From WHSW01 sp036794585 (GTDB taxonomy: Bacteria > Actinomycetota > Thermoleophilia > Solirubrobacterales > 70-9): DNA of 51,318 bases. A program made the position numbers and the translations under genes. The number at the start of each line of letters is the position of its first letter. Position 1 is the stretch's first letter. The notes beneath the pieces are model-generated. The model was given only the letters and a program-made list of their open reading frames with translations, made no database searches and was not told the origin of the DNA. Shown here piece by piece: positions 25,264-33,581 of this stretch. The stretch covers positions 1 through 51,318 of the forward strand of contig DAIRGH010000008.1 in the NCBI GenBank assembly GCA_036794585.1, read 5' to 3'.

Positions 25264-26095
25264 GCCCGTTAGCCTGCCGTCCTGGCCCGGCGGTGCTGAG
25301 GTTGGTGTCTCGCTCACATTTGACGTCGATGGAGACCCGGCCTTGGTCGGCTCGCGCCCGCACGCGTCGGGCCAGCTCTCAACGCTGTCTCAGTTTCGCT
25401 TCGGCCTCACGCGGGGTGTCCCGCGGTTGCTCGAGCTGCTCGAATCGTCCGGCATTCGCGCGACCTTCTACGTGCCCGGGATGACCGCAGAGAGCTACCC
25501 CGAGGTGATCCGGGAAATCGCTCAGGCGGGCCATGAACTCGGTCATCACGGCTATGCCCATTTGCGCCCTGACGCAACCACGGAAGAGGGACAGCGAGCA
25601 GAGATCGAACGCGGTATCGCCTCGCTCGGGGAGGTGGCCGGCGTGAACCCGGTCGGGTATCGCGCTCCGTTCGCCGAGTTGACGCCCGAGACCCTTGCTC
25701 TCCTGCTCGAGCATGGGTTCGCCTACGACAGCAGCTGCATGGGCGACGATCGACCATACGTAGAGGAGTTCGGCGATCACGCGATTCTCGAACTCCCAAT
25801 TCATTGGTCACTCGACGACGCTCCCTATCTGCTGCTCACACTCGACGATGACGGTCAGCTTCAAGATCCCCGCGCGGTGATGGCGATTTGGCTCGCTGAG
25901 TTTCGAGCTGCGGTCAAGGAGCGCCGGCATGTGACCTACGTGATGCATCCGGAGGTGATCGGCCGCGGGGCTCCACTGGCCGCCCTCACTGAGTTTCTGG
26001 AAGTGATCTCGCACGAAGCGAAGGTGGCGTTCGTTCCGCACGCTGAGCTAGCTGGGGTGCTGGTCGCTAAGGGCAGTGATATAGTCACTAGATGA
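25256..26095 (+). CDS. Polysaccharide deacetylase family protein (NodB homology)
   Basis: A 279-residue protein. GTG at 25256 with GAAGGGG upstream is preferred; it overlaps the S9 gene by 8 nt. Motifs are TFDVDGD (metal and base Asp, residues 21-27), HHGYAHLRP (HxxxH), GYRAPF and YDSSCMGDD. Without a signal peptide it resembles the cytoplasmic PuuE/allantoinase-like branch rather than a cell-wall enzyme. It could remove an N-acyl group from an amino sugar or cyclitol. Its last codons contain operator site 3, so the regulator site is embedded in coding DNA. Confidence 0.75.
   Translation: MAKPVSLPSWPGGAEVGVSLTFDVDGDPALVGSRPHASGQLSTLSQFRFGLTRGVPRLLELLESSGIRATFYVPGMTAESYPEVIREIAQAGHELGHHGYAHLRPDATTEEGQRAEIERGIASLGEVAGVNPVGYRAPFAELTPETLALLLEHGFAYDSSCMGDDRPYVEEFGDHAILELPIHWSLDDAPYLLLTLDDDGQLQDPRAVMAIWLAEFRAAVKERRHVTYVMHPEVIGRGAPLAALTEFLEVISHEAKVAFVPHAELAGVLVAKGSDIVTR
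26076..26088. promoter_or_regulatory. Operator site 3 of the GntR regulon
   Basis: GTGATATAGTCAC lies 41 nt before the aminotransferase gene and within the 3' end of the deacetylase gene. It contains TATAGT (26080-26085), a good -10 box, so a promoter for the aminotransferase probably overlaps the operator. Confidence 0.6.
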
Positions 26096-26129
26096 CTGTT
26101 CGGCCACGCCGAGTTTCGGAGTCATCCGA

Positions 26130-27434
26130 ATGAGCGAACTCGCGATTCGGGGCGGACCGCCCGCGGTGTCCGCGCGCCATGACCGGCGCTGGCCGGAGAT
26201 CTTGGACGCGGATCGAGAGGCCGTCATGCGAGCATTGAACAGCGGGCGTCTCAGTGGCTGCAACGCGCCCGAGGTTGCTGGACTCGAGGACGACTACGCG
26301 GACTACCTCGGGGTATCGCACGCGCTGGCGCTTAACAGCGGCACCGCTGCGCTGCATTGCTGTGCGGCTGCGGTCGGCCTCGAAGCCGGCGACGAAGTAC
26401 TCGTTCCAGCATTCACGTTCATGGCAAGCGCGATGGCGGTATGCCACCAGGGAGCCGTTCCCGTCTTCTGCGACGTCGAGCCGGAGCGATTCAACCTCGA
26501 TCCCGCCCGCGTTGAAGAGCGCATCACACCTCGAACGAGAGCGATCATGGTCGTCCACCTACACGGCATGCCGGCCGATATGGACGAGATCGTGGGAATT
26601 GCGGCCAAGCACGGGCTGGAAGTGATCGAAGACACGGCGCAGGCGCACGGCGCCATCTACCGCGGCCGGACCGTCGGCACCATTGGCAAGTGCGCGGGCA
26701 CCAGCCTCCAAGAGACGAAGAACCTATCCGGAGGCGACGGGGGGTTGTTCGTAACCGATGATGATCTCTGCTACGCGGTGGCGAGTCGGTTACGGATCTT
26801 CGGGGAGGACATTTTCGAGCCGGCTTACGGCCGTTATTACTGGTCGCACGGGATCGGCTGGAACTACCGAAACCATGAGCTGTCGGCGGCCCTAGCCCGG
26901 TCACAACTTCGACGACTTGACGACTACAACAGCACGGCGAGCGGGAATGCAGAGCGTTTGACCGCGAGGATCCGCGGTGTTCGCGGTCTTCGGGCGCCTC
27001 TCGAGCCCGAAGATCGGAGGTCGATCTGGTACGCGTATCGCGTCACGCTCGACCCCGATGATCTGGGGTACGACGGCGAGGCGATCGAGCTGCGCGATCG
27101 CGTGATGCGGGCGCTCGACGCCGAAGGAGTGCCGGTGATGATCTGGCAGGATTTCGCGCTACCCGCGCATCCGGTGTTTCGCCGGGCGATTCGTACTTGG
27201 CATCCGACACATGACTCGGAACCACTTCGTGAGTGGGATCCGCACGAATATCCAGTGTCCCAGCGGATCGCCGACCTCAGCTTCGTCATCGGCTCACCTT
27301 CGTCCCCAATGGCGGTCCTGAGCACCGAGATCGTGGAGCAGTACGCCGACGCACTGGAGAAGGTGATCTCGGGGCTGGAGTCCCTGCTGGAGATGCCGTA
27401 CGACCCAATTCCTCGGGCTCCGTCAACGCCGTGA
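26130..27434 (+). CDS. DegT/DnrJ/EryC1/StrS family aminotransferase
   Basis: A 434-residue PLP-dependent enzyme. The N-terminus LAIRGGPPAVSARHDRRWP is typical of the StrS branch, followed by NSGTAALHCCAAAVGLEAGD, AFTFMASAMAV, IEDTAQAHGA (PLP-binding Asp) and SLQETKNLSGGDGG with the Schiff-base lysine K197. The family aminates keto sugars or keto-inositols and can run in reverse. In a cluster with IolE- and IolD-like enzymes and a glutamate dehydrogenase, removal of an amino group from an aminocyclitol is plausible. That direction is inference. It has its own operator and stands just before the regulator gene. Confidence 0.85.
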   Translation: MSELAIRGGPPAVSARHDRRWPEILDADREAVMRALNSGRLSGCNAPEVAGLEDDYADYLGVSHALALNSGTAALHCCAAAVGLEAGDEVLVPAFTFMASAMAVCHQGAVPVFCDVEPERFNLDPARVEERITPRTRAIMVVHLHGMPADMDEIVGIAAKHGLEVIEDTAQAHGAIYRGRTVGTIGKCAGTSLQETKNLSGGDGGLFVTDDDLCYAVASRLRIFGEDIFEPAYGRYYWSHGIGWNYRNHELSAALARSQLRRLDDYNSTASGNAERLTARIRGVRGLRAPLEPEDRRSIWYAYRVTLDPDDLGYDGEAIELRDRVMRALDAEGVPVMIWQDFALPAHPVFRRAIRTWHPTHDSEPLREWDPHEYPVSQRIADLSFVIGSPSSPMAVLSTEIVEQYADALEKVISGLESLLEMPYDPIPRAPSTP

Positions 27435-27483
27435 GGATCTCGTCCCAACGGTGAGCGGTGCATTTCAGCTGTTCTCCACCGCT

Positions 27484-27496
27484 GTGATTTACTGAC
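27484..27496. promoter_or_regulatory. Operator site 4, in front of the regulator gene
   Basis: GTGATTTACTGAC ends 6 nt before the GntR gene start. A possible -10 box (TTTACT, 27488-27493) is within it, so transcription would begin close to the ATG at 27503. Autoregulation is likely. Confidence 0.6.
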
Positions 27497-27502
27497 TTAC
27501 TC

Positions 27503-28279
27503 ATGAGTCGCCTTCACCGTGACGCGATGCGGGTTCTGATCGGTGACATCGTCGAGGGCCGGATTGGGGACGGCGAGTTGCTTCCCAGGGAGGCGGATCT
27601 GGCGACACAGTTCGACGTCAGTCGCGGAGTCGCCCGCGAGACGATCCGAGGACTCGAGGAACGTGGGTTGGTTAGGGTCAAGCACGGCCGTGGCGCCGCG
27701 GTAACGCCGGCATCGGACTGGGATTCCCTGGACCCTGAGGTTCTGAGTGCGTTGCTGGGCAGCAGCCGTGGACCCGCCGTGCTCGCCGACTTCGTCGAGT
27801 GCCGGTTGATCCTTGAGGTTGAGGCCGCCGGCCTGGCCGCAGAGCGCGGTTCAAAGGCGCACGTGGAGATCTTGGCACAGGCCTACCAAGAGATGGAGGA
27901 GACCGCGGAGCGGGCTCGCGGCAATCCGGCCGCGGAGTCCCTCTACCACGAGGCCGACATCGCTTTCCACCGAGCCGTGGTTTCGGCGACCGAGAACCAG
28001 GCCCTTGGGCAGATCACGGAGCCGCTCCAACGTGCCCTTGGAGCCGCTCTTCGTTCGCTCGCTAGGCCCGAGTATCGATTCGACCGCGGCCTCCCCGAGC
28101 ACGAGCGGATCCTGAACGCGATTCGAGACCGCGACCCCGACGAGGCCCGCGAGGCGATGCGCGCCCATCTCTCGACCGTCGGCGACTATCTGCGCGAGTA
28201 CGCGACGAAGTCTAGCCGTCCGCCTCGTGCCAAACGGCGGCAGCCTCGCAAGCGAGCTCCGACCGCAACCCGCGGATAG
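27503..28279 (+). CDS. GntR-family transcriptional regulator, FadR (FCD) subgroup
   Basis: A 258-residue protein. The winged-helix domain covers about residues 1-75 (DGELLPREADLATQFDVSRG, then VARETIRGLEERGLV and RVKHGRGAAVTP). The FCD ligand domain covers about 90-230, with metal-binding residues visible in EADIAFHRAV, EHERILNAI and AMRAHL. The C-terminal tail is very basic. Family members bind short palindromes through the winged helix and release DNA upon binding a small acid or metabolite. Seven copies of a GTGAT...ATCAC-type palindrome surround this gene, one at its own start, so it is the obvious regulator of the cluster. Confidence 0.88.
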   Translation: MSRLHRDAMRVLIGDIVEGRIGDGELLPREADLATQFDVSRGVARETIRGLEERGLVRVKHGRGAAVTPASDWDSLDPEVLSALLGSSRGPAVLADFVECRLILEVEAAGLAAERGSKAHVEILAQAYQEMEETAERARGNPAAESLYHEADIAFHRAVVSATENQALGQITEPLQRALGAALRSLARPEYRFDRGLPEHERILNAIRDRDPDEAREAMRAHLSTVGDYLREYATKSSRPPRAKRRQPRKRAPTATRG

Positions 28280-28319
28280 GCGTCGCTTCTGTGCGGTCGG
28301 CTCGCGCTTGGCGAGGCGT

Positions 28320-28351
28320 TTGCCAGTAGGAGAGGAAGGTGATTTAATCAC
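28320..28351 (+). promoter_or_regulatory. Promoter with operator site 5 for the dehydrogenase/aldolase operon
   Basis: TTGCCA (28320-28325) and TTTAAT (28343-28348), 17 nt apart, fit a housekeeping promoter. The -10 box lies inside the perfect palindrome GTGATTTAATCAC (28339-28351). The expected transcription start is near 28355. Confidence 0.6.
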
Positions 28352-28384
28352 TTCATCTCTACGCCGCGGGCACTCGTTACCTGG

Positions 28385-29407
28385 ATGAATTTCGACCTCC
28401 ACGGGGCACGCAGCCGCGCGATGCTTGAGGCCTCCGGGGTAGAGGTAAACCTGGCGCCGAAAGCCGGTGCCAGAACCCCGGCTGAGGTTGCGAGTCTCGT
28501 TCGCGACTGCGTTGCGGCGGTGGTGAGCACCGATCCCTTCGATGCGGACGTCTTCAGCCGGGCGCCGTCGCTTCGCGTCATCGCACGGATGGGCGTCGGG
28601 ACCGATTCGGTCGATCTCAGCGCGGCCACTCGGGCGGGCGTCGCGGTAACGACAACTCCGGGGGCGAATACGGCGACCACTGCCGACCACACCCTGGCCT
28701 TGCTGCTCTCCCTGATCCGGAGGATCGTCGAGAACGACCAGGCGGTCCGCGCTGGGCATTGGAACAGGGCCGATGACCTGACGCCCTGGGAGCTGAGCGG
28801 CAAGACGATCGGCTTGATTGGCTTCGGAGGCATCGGTCAAGCCGTTGCGAGGCGCCTCTCCGGTTTTGACGTCACGCTGCTGGCGGTCGATCCGCGCGGT
28901 GTCGACTCCGCCGGAGACAGCGTCAGAGAGTGTTCGCTCCGAGACGTTCTGAGCCGCTCGCACGTGGTCAGCGTCCACGCCCCGCTCAACGACCAGACAC
29001 GGGGCATGATCGGTCGGCGCGAGCTCGCCTCGATGCGCTCCGACGCGATCCTGATCAACACCTCTCGAGGTGGGCTCGTCGATCAGCAGGCCTTGATCGA
29101 CGCGCTTCAGGCCGGGCACCTACGCGGTGCTGGATTGGATGTCTTCGAGGACGAACCACTGGGCGAGTCTCCGCTGAGATCGATGCAGCAGGTCGCGTTG
29201 AGTCCGCACATCGCGGGCCTGAGCGATCGATCGATCGGCGAGATGATCGACCGGGCGACACTCCAGGTGCTCCGCGTCTTGTCCGGTCGTCACGAGCCCG
29301 ACATCGTGAACCCGGAGGCGCTCGCGCACCGAAAGTTTCGTCACCCCGTGATTCCCCGCGACCTCGCGACCGAGGTCGCGATCGATTCCGAGGGGTTGGG
29401 CATGTGA
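28385..29407 (+). CDS. D-2-hydroxyacid dehydrogenase (phosphoglycerate dehydrogenase-like)
   Basis: A 340-residue NAD-dependent enzyme. The cofactor loop is GLIGFGGIGQAVARRL, and the catalytic Arg, Glu and His lie in NTSRGGLVDQ, LDVFEDEP and SPHIAGLS. It reduces a 2-keto acid or oxidises a 2-hydroxy acid. The ATG at 28385 is the first canonical start, but the in-frame codons before it (28355-28384) read ISTPRALVTW, like the first strand of this family. The native start could thus be a non-standard codon near the predicted transcript 5' end. It is the first gene of an operon running to the IolD-like gene. Confidence 0.85.
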   Translation: MNFDLHGARSRAMLEASGVEVNLAPKAGARTPAEVASLVRDCVAAVVSTDPFDADVFSRAPSLRVIARMGVGTDSVDLSAATRAGVAVTTTPGANTATTADHTLALLLSLIRRIVENDQAVRAGHWNRADDLTPWELSGKTIGLIGFGGIGQAVARRLSGFDVTLLAVDPRGVDSAGDSVRECSLRDVLSRSHVVSVHAPLNDQTRGMIGRRELASMRSDAILINTSRGGLVDQQALIDALQAGHLRGAGLDVFEDEPLGESPLRSMQQVALSPHIAGLSDRSIGEMIDRATLQVLRVLSGRHEPDIVNPEALAHRKFRHPVIPRDLATEVAIDSEGLGM

Positions 29408-30240
29408 TGCCAGCGGGACGGAGGGCCGAGACCAAGCGCGCCGAGCGCGCAACCAGGATCGGGACTTTCGTATCGGTCGGTGACGCTTCGCTGGCCGAGG
29501 CGTTGGGTTCTGTTTTCGACGTCCTCGTCGTCGATCTCGAGCATGGATCGCTGGATGTATCGCAGGCGCAGATCCTCATCCTTGCGATCCAAGCCTCCGG
29601 TGCCGCGGCCTACGTCCGCGTCGCCAGCGTCGATGATCCGCGCCTCGCGGCGGTACTGGACGCGGGCGCCGACGGGGTGGTCTCTCCGATGGTGGAAACG
29701 CAGCAGGACGCAGCCGCGTTCGCACGGAGGGTTCGCTATCCGCCTAGTGGCAGGCGGAGCTACGGGCCGCGTCGAGTAGCCGACTACGGGCGCAGCTCGG
29801 CGCTCGACGGTCCGGACCCTGTGTGCGGAATCCAGATTGAAACCAGGGCCGCGATCGACGCTGCTCCTGAGATTTGCGGCGTCGAGGGTATCGGCCTTGT
29901 GGTCGTTGGTTGCAGCGATCTCTCAGTTTCGCTCGGTACGCCCCTGGCTCTCGACACCGATGAGCTGCGAGGGGCGATCGCGCGAGCTTCGGCCGTGGCT
30001 ACGAGTGCTGGGGTTCCATTTGGTCTTGCATTTGCGGGAGACGTCAAGCGACTTGGCCAGCTGACCGACGGTCCCGTCGATCTGCTTCTTCACGGCGTCG
30101 ATTTACGCATCTATCTGGCGGCAGCTGATGCGCTCGCATCGACGCTCCGCGAGGTCACAGCGCCTCTGCCGGCCGGGGTCGGGTTGGGGCACGAGACTGC
30201 GCCGCCGTCAGTGCAGAGCGACGGGGACGCGCGTGGCTGA
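29407..30240 (+). CDS. HpcH/HpaI aldolase family protein
   Basis: A 277-residue protein starting at an ATG that shares one base with the previous stop (TGATG). DVLVVDLEHGSLD, GADGVVSPMVET, PPSGRRSYGPRR and GIQIETRAAID followed by GCSDLSVSLG are the conserved blocks of class II 2-keto-3-deoxy acid aldolases, including the metal-binding Glu and Asp. The enzymes split a 4-hydroxy-2-keto acid into pyruvate and an aldehyde. Here it may cleave the ring-opened product of the pathway. The last 30 residues are a poorly conserved tail, and the end overlaps the HisD-like gene by 8 nt. Confidence 0.85.
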   Translation: MPAGRRAETKRAERATRIGTFVSVGDASLAEALGSVFDVLVVDLEHGSLDVSQAQILILAIQASGAAAYVRVASVDDPRLAAVLDAGADGVVSPMVETQQDAAAFARRVRYPPSGRRSYGPRRVADYGRSSALDGPDPVCGIQIETRAAIDAAPEICGVEGIGLVVVGCSDLSVSLGTPLALDTDELRGAIARASAVATSAGVPFGLAFAGDVKRLGQLTDGPVDLLLHGVDLRIYLAAADALASTLREVTAPLPAGVGLGHETAPPSVQSDGDARG

Positions 30241-31516
30241 GTACCTGAAGCGCTCGGCCGCGCCGTCATCCGAGGGCGACGATGCTGTAAGGCGCGTCGT
30301 CGCTGAGATGCTCTCGGCGATCGAGAGCGAAGGCACCGACGCCGTTCGCCGCTACTCGGCCGATCTCGACGGATGGTCGCCCGACTCATTCCGGGTCGGC
30401 GTCGAGGAGATTGAGGCCGCGTTCATAGCGACGCCCGAGGCGCTGCGCGAGAGCATCTCGTTCGCTCAGGACCAGGTTCGGCGCTTTGCGGAGGCACAAC
30501 TCGCCACCCTCGATGAGCTCGAGATCGAGACGCTGCCTGGCGTGGTGCTGGGCCACCGCCACATCCCAGTCTCGCGCGTAGGGGCTTACGTGCCCGGCGG
30601 GCGCTATCCGATGCTCGCCTCGGCGTTCATGACGGTGCTGGTTCCAAAGGTCGCAGGGGTGCAGAGGGTGGTCGCCTGCGCGCCGCCGCGCGAGGGGAGA
30701 GGAATCCATCCCGCGCAGCTCCACGCGATGGCGAGTTCGGGCGCGGATGAGATTCTCTGCCTCGGCGGGGTCCAGGCGCTGGCGGCGATGGCCTTCGGCT
30801 TGGAGGGGCTCGAGCCCGTCGACATGCTCGTCGGCCCCGGCAATGCGTACGTCGCCGAAGCAAAGCGCCAGCTCTTCGGTCAAGTCGGCATCGATCTGCC
30901 GGCCGGGCCAACCGAGGTGATGGTCATCGCCGAAGACGGGGCCGACGCCGCGCTGATCGCCGCCGACCTCTTAGGGCAGGCTGAGCACGGGCCGACCTCG
31001 CTGGCGATCTTGGTGACTACCGAGCGTCATCTGGCCGTGGCCGTGCAGGCTGAGATCGAGAGTCAGCTACGGCGTCTGCCGACGGCTGAGGTGGCGGCGG
31101 CGGCGTGGCGCGAACGCGGAGAGGTCGTGGTGGCCGATGATCGCGAGGAGGCGGTTGAGCTGGCGGACCGCTACGCGCCCGAACATCTCGAGGTGCACGC
31201 CGAGGACGGGGCGCTCGACGAGTACCTAAGCGCCCTTCGCAACTACGGATCGCTGTTTCTTGGCGCCCGCGCCACGGTGGCCTACGGCGACAAGGCGATC
31301 GGCACGAATCACGTCCTGCCCACCGCCGGCGCGGCGCGGTTCACGGGCGGTCTGTGGGTGGGCAAGTTCCTGAAAACGGTCACCTACCAGCGCCTAACCG
31401 ACGAGGGCACACGACGGATCGCGCCAGCCGCAGCGGCGATCTCCGAGGCCGAGTTCTTCGCCGGGCACGCCCTGACGGCAACTATCCGCCTTGAGCGGCT
31501 CGCGGCTGGCCGATGA
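30233..31516 (+). CDS. Histidinol dehydrogenase family enzyme (catabolic branch)
   Basis: A 427-residue NAD- and zinc-dependent enzyme; GTG at 30233 reads VAEYLKRSAAPS and fits the family N-terminus. VSRVGAYVPGG, VGPGNAYVAEAKRQ, GIDLPAGPTEVMV, DLLGQAEHGPTS (zinc ligands), YAPEHLEVH and GTNHVLPTAGAA are all present. The neighbourhood has no histidine genes. The motifs are those of the HisD-like branch that oxidises other alcohols, such as sulfopropanediol, to acids in two steps. Its natural substrate here is probably a hydroxylated intermediate of the cluster's pathway. It overlaps the next gene by 4 nt. Confidence 0.8.
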   Translation: MAEYLKRSAAPSSEGDDAVRRVVAEMLSAIESEGTDAVRRYSADLDGWSPDSFRVGVEEIEAAFIATPEALRESISFAQDQVRRFAEAQLATLDELEIETLPGVVLGHRHIPVSRVGAYVPGGRYPMLASAFMTVLVPKVAGVQRVVACAPPREGRGIHPAQLHAMASSGADEILCLGGVQALAAMAFGLEGLEPVDMLVGPGNAYVAEAKRQLFGQVGIDLPAGPTEVMVIAEDGADAALIAADLLGQAEHGPTSLAILVTTERHLAVAVQAEIESQLRRLPTAEVAAAAWRERGEVVVADDREEAVELADRYAPEHLEVHAEDGALDEYLSALRNYGSLFLGARATVAYGDKAIGTNHVLPTAGAARFTGGLWVGKFLKTVTYQRLTDEGTRRIAPAAAAISEAEFFAGHALTATIRLERLAAGR

Positions 31517-32808
31517 GCAACTTGACGCTGCAAGAGCCCGAGACCGGGGAGCTTCCGGTGCATTCCGCGGTCAAGACCGCTTGGACCGAGGCGCTGGCTC
31601 AGCTAGAGCGTGCCGCCGAGTTGCTCGAGCTCGACGACGGCCTGCACTCGATGCTGCGGGTGCCGCGACGCGCGGTCGCACTGGCGGTCCCAATCTATCG
31701 AGACTCGGGAGGCCGGGAAACGTACGTTGGGTATCGCGTCCAGCACAGCCTTACCCGGGGCCCGGGCAAGGGCGGGCTCCGATACCACCCGGACGTCACG
31801 TTTGACGAGATGAAGGCACTCGCGATGTTGATGAGCTGGAAGTGCGCTGTCGTCGAGGTGCCTTTCGGGGGCGCTAAGGGAGGGATCCGCTGTGATCCCA
31901 ATGAGCTCTCAGATAGCGAGCGCGAGCGCTTGACCCGGCGATACGCCAGCGAGCTGGCGCCGCTCATCGGACCGACGAAGGACGTGCTCGCCCCCGATCT
32001 GAACACGGGGGAACGCGAGATGGCCTGGATCATGGATACCTACTCCACCGCTGTTGGATCCCCGGTCGCGACCTGCGTCACCGGTAAACCGGTGATCGTC
32101 GGCGGCTCTCCGACGCGTCGCTCGGCGACCGGCGCAGGAGTCGTCCATCTGTTGCGTCGCGAGGCAGCAGCGATCACTCGGCGACCCATTCGGGTCGCGA
32201 TCGCGGGCTTTGGCACCGTAGGTCGCACGGTGGCGGAGATGCTCGCCGAGCTCGACGAGTTCGAAGTGGTGGGCGTGAGCGATGAGAGCGGAGCCCGTTA
32301 CCGGGCCAACGGGTTGCCGATCGCGGAGGTCTGCGCCGCGGTCGATCGCGGCGCGTCGATCGGCGAACTGGACATCGGCGAGTCGCTTGAGCGCGACCGG
32401 CTGCTCGAGGTGCCCTGCGACATCCTGGTCCCGGCAGCGGTCAGCAACGCGATTGACGCCCGAGTTGCAGGCGAGGTGCGTGCGACGCTCATTGTTGAAG
32501 CCGCGAACGGCCCGGTGACCGCCGAAGGGGACGCGGTGTTGGCCTCTCGCGGGATTCTCGTCCTGCCCGATCTGTTGGCCAACGCTGGCGGCGTAGTCGC
32601 TAGCTACTACGAGTGGGCCCCGCAGCCAGCGTCCCCGAGCTGGCCTGGCTCCGCGGTCGGGGAGGCCGTCCTTGCCCGGCTCGATCGTGCTTATGAGGAA
32701 GTGCGCGCGTTCGCCACGGAGCGCGGTCTCTCCTGGCGGGATGCGGCGCTCTGCCTCGGCGTCAAGCGAGTCGCCGACGCACACTTGGCAAGGGGCCTCT
32801 ACCCGTGA
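31513..32808 (+). CDS. Glu/Leu/Phe/Val dehydrogenase
   Basis: A 431-residue enzyme from the ATG overlapping the HisD-like stop. HSLTRGPGKGGLRYHPDV, LMSWKCAVVEVPFGGAKGG (two catalytic or substrate Lys), APDLNTGEREMAWIMDTYS and the Rossmann loop AGFGTVGRTVAEML define the family. It interconverts an amino acid and the keto acid plus ammonia. Next to an aminotransferase and peptidases, it would regenerate 2-oxoglutarate and release ammonia. It ends in a GTGA overlap with the SDR gene. Confidence 0.88.
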   Translation: MSNLTLQEPETGELPVHSAVKTAWTEALAQLERAAELLELDDGLHSMLRVPRRAVALAVPIYRDSGGRETYVGYRVQHSLTRGPGKGGLRYHPDVTFDEMKALAMLMSWKCAVVEVPFGGAKGGIRCDPNELSDSERERLTRRYASELAPLIGPTKDVLAPDLNTGEREMAWIMDTYSTAVGSPVATCVTGKPVIVGGSPTRRSATGAGVVHLLRREAAAITRRPIRVAIAGFGTVGRTVAEMLAELDEFEVVGVSDESGARYRANGLPIAEVCAAVDRGASIGELDIGESLERDRLLEVPCDILVPAAVSNAIDARVAGEVRATLIVEAANGPVTAEGDAVLASRGILVLPDLLANAGGVVASYYEWAPQPASPSWPGSAVGEAVLARLDRAYEEVRAFATERGLSWRDAALCLGVKRVADAHLARGLYP

Positions 32809-33581
32809 GCGTGCCGACCGGAGCGCCGGACCAGCTGGCGAGGTTTCGCCTCGACGGCAAGACAGCACTGATCACCGGTGCCGGCCGTGGGATCGGTCGC
32901 AGCACCGCCTTGCTTCTCGCAGAGCTCGGGGCCGAGGTGGTCGGCGTCAGCCGCACCGAGGGGGACCTCGAGCAGTTGGCGACGGAGATCGAGGCTCGCG
33001 GGGGCCACTTCCACCCAAGCCCCGGCGATGTCACCGATTCAGGCAGTCTGCGCCGCGCCCTGGCTGCGAGCGAGCGAATCGACATTCTCGTCAACTCGGC
33101 CGGAGCGAACATCCCCGAGCCGTTTCTCGAAGTCAGCGCTGAACACCTGAATTCGTTGGTTGAGCTCAATCTGACCGCCACCTTTCTCGTCTCCCAGGGC
33201 GCGAGCCGCAAGATGGCGCAGGCGGGGGGCGGGGCGATCGTCAATCTCTCCTCGCAGATGGGTCACGTCGGCGCCGCCAATCGCACGGTCTATTGCGCGA
33301 CCAAGCACGCGGTGGAAGGTCTCACCAAGGCGATGGCGGTCGAGCTAGCCCCCCTTGGCATTCGCGTCAACTCGGTAGCCCCGACCTTTATCGAGACGCC
33401 GTTCACGGCACCGTTCCTCGAGGACGCCACGTTTCGCTCGGAGGTTGAGGCACAGATTCCGCTCGGACGCATCGGTGACGCTGACGAAGTTGCCGGTGCC
33501 ATCGCCTTCTTGGCCTCGCCGGCGGCATCGCTGGTGACGGGAGCGTCACTCCTGGTCGACGGGGGATGGACGGCGAAGTGA
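32805..33581 (+). CDS. Short-chain dehydrogenase/reductase (SDR), copy 1
   Basis: A 258-residue SDR from a GTG in a GTGA overlap. The cofactor motif is TGAGRGIG, the structural motif NSAG, and the catalytic Ser, Tyr and Lys lie in NLSSQMGH and YCATKHA. The C-terminus (ASLVTGASLLVDGG) is typical of the classical FabG-like group. In this setting it may take the place of an inositol dehydrogenase, since no IolG-type gene is present. It overlaps the second IolE-like gene by 4 nt. Confidence 0.85.
   Translation: MSVPTGAPDQLARFRLDGKTALITGAGRGIGRSTALLLAELGAEVVGVSRTEGDLEQLATEIEARGGHFHPSPGDVTDSGSLRRALAASERIDILVNSAGANIPEPFLEVSAEHLNSLVELNLTATFLVSQGASRKMAQAGGGAIVNLSSQMGHVGAANRTVYCATKHAVEGLTKAMAVELAPLGIRVNSVAPTFIETPFTAPFLEDATFRSEVEAQIPLGRIGDADEVAGAIAFLASPAASLVTGASLLVDGGWTAK

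Noticed and set aside
27851..29119. Minus-strand frame of 422 codons
   Set aside because: It is antisense to the regulator and hydroxyacid dehydrogenase genes, both of which show clear family motifs.
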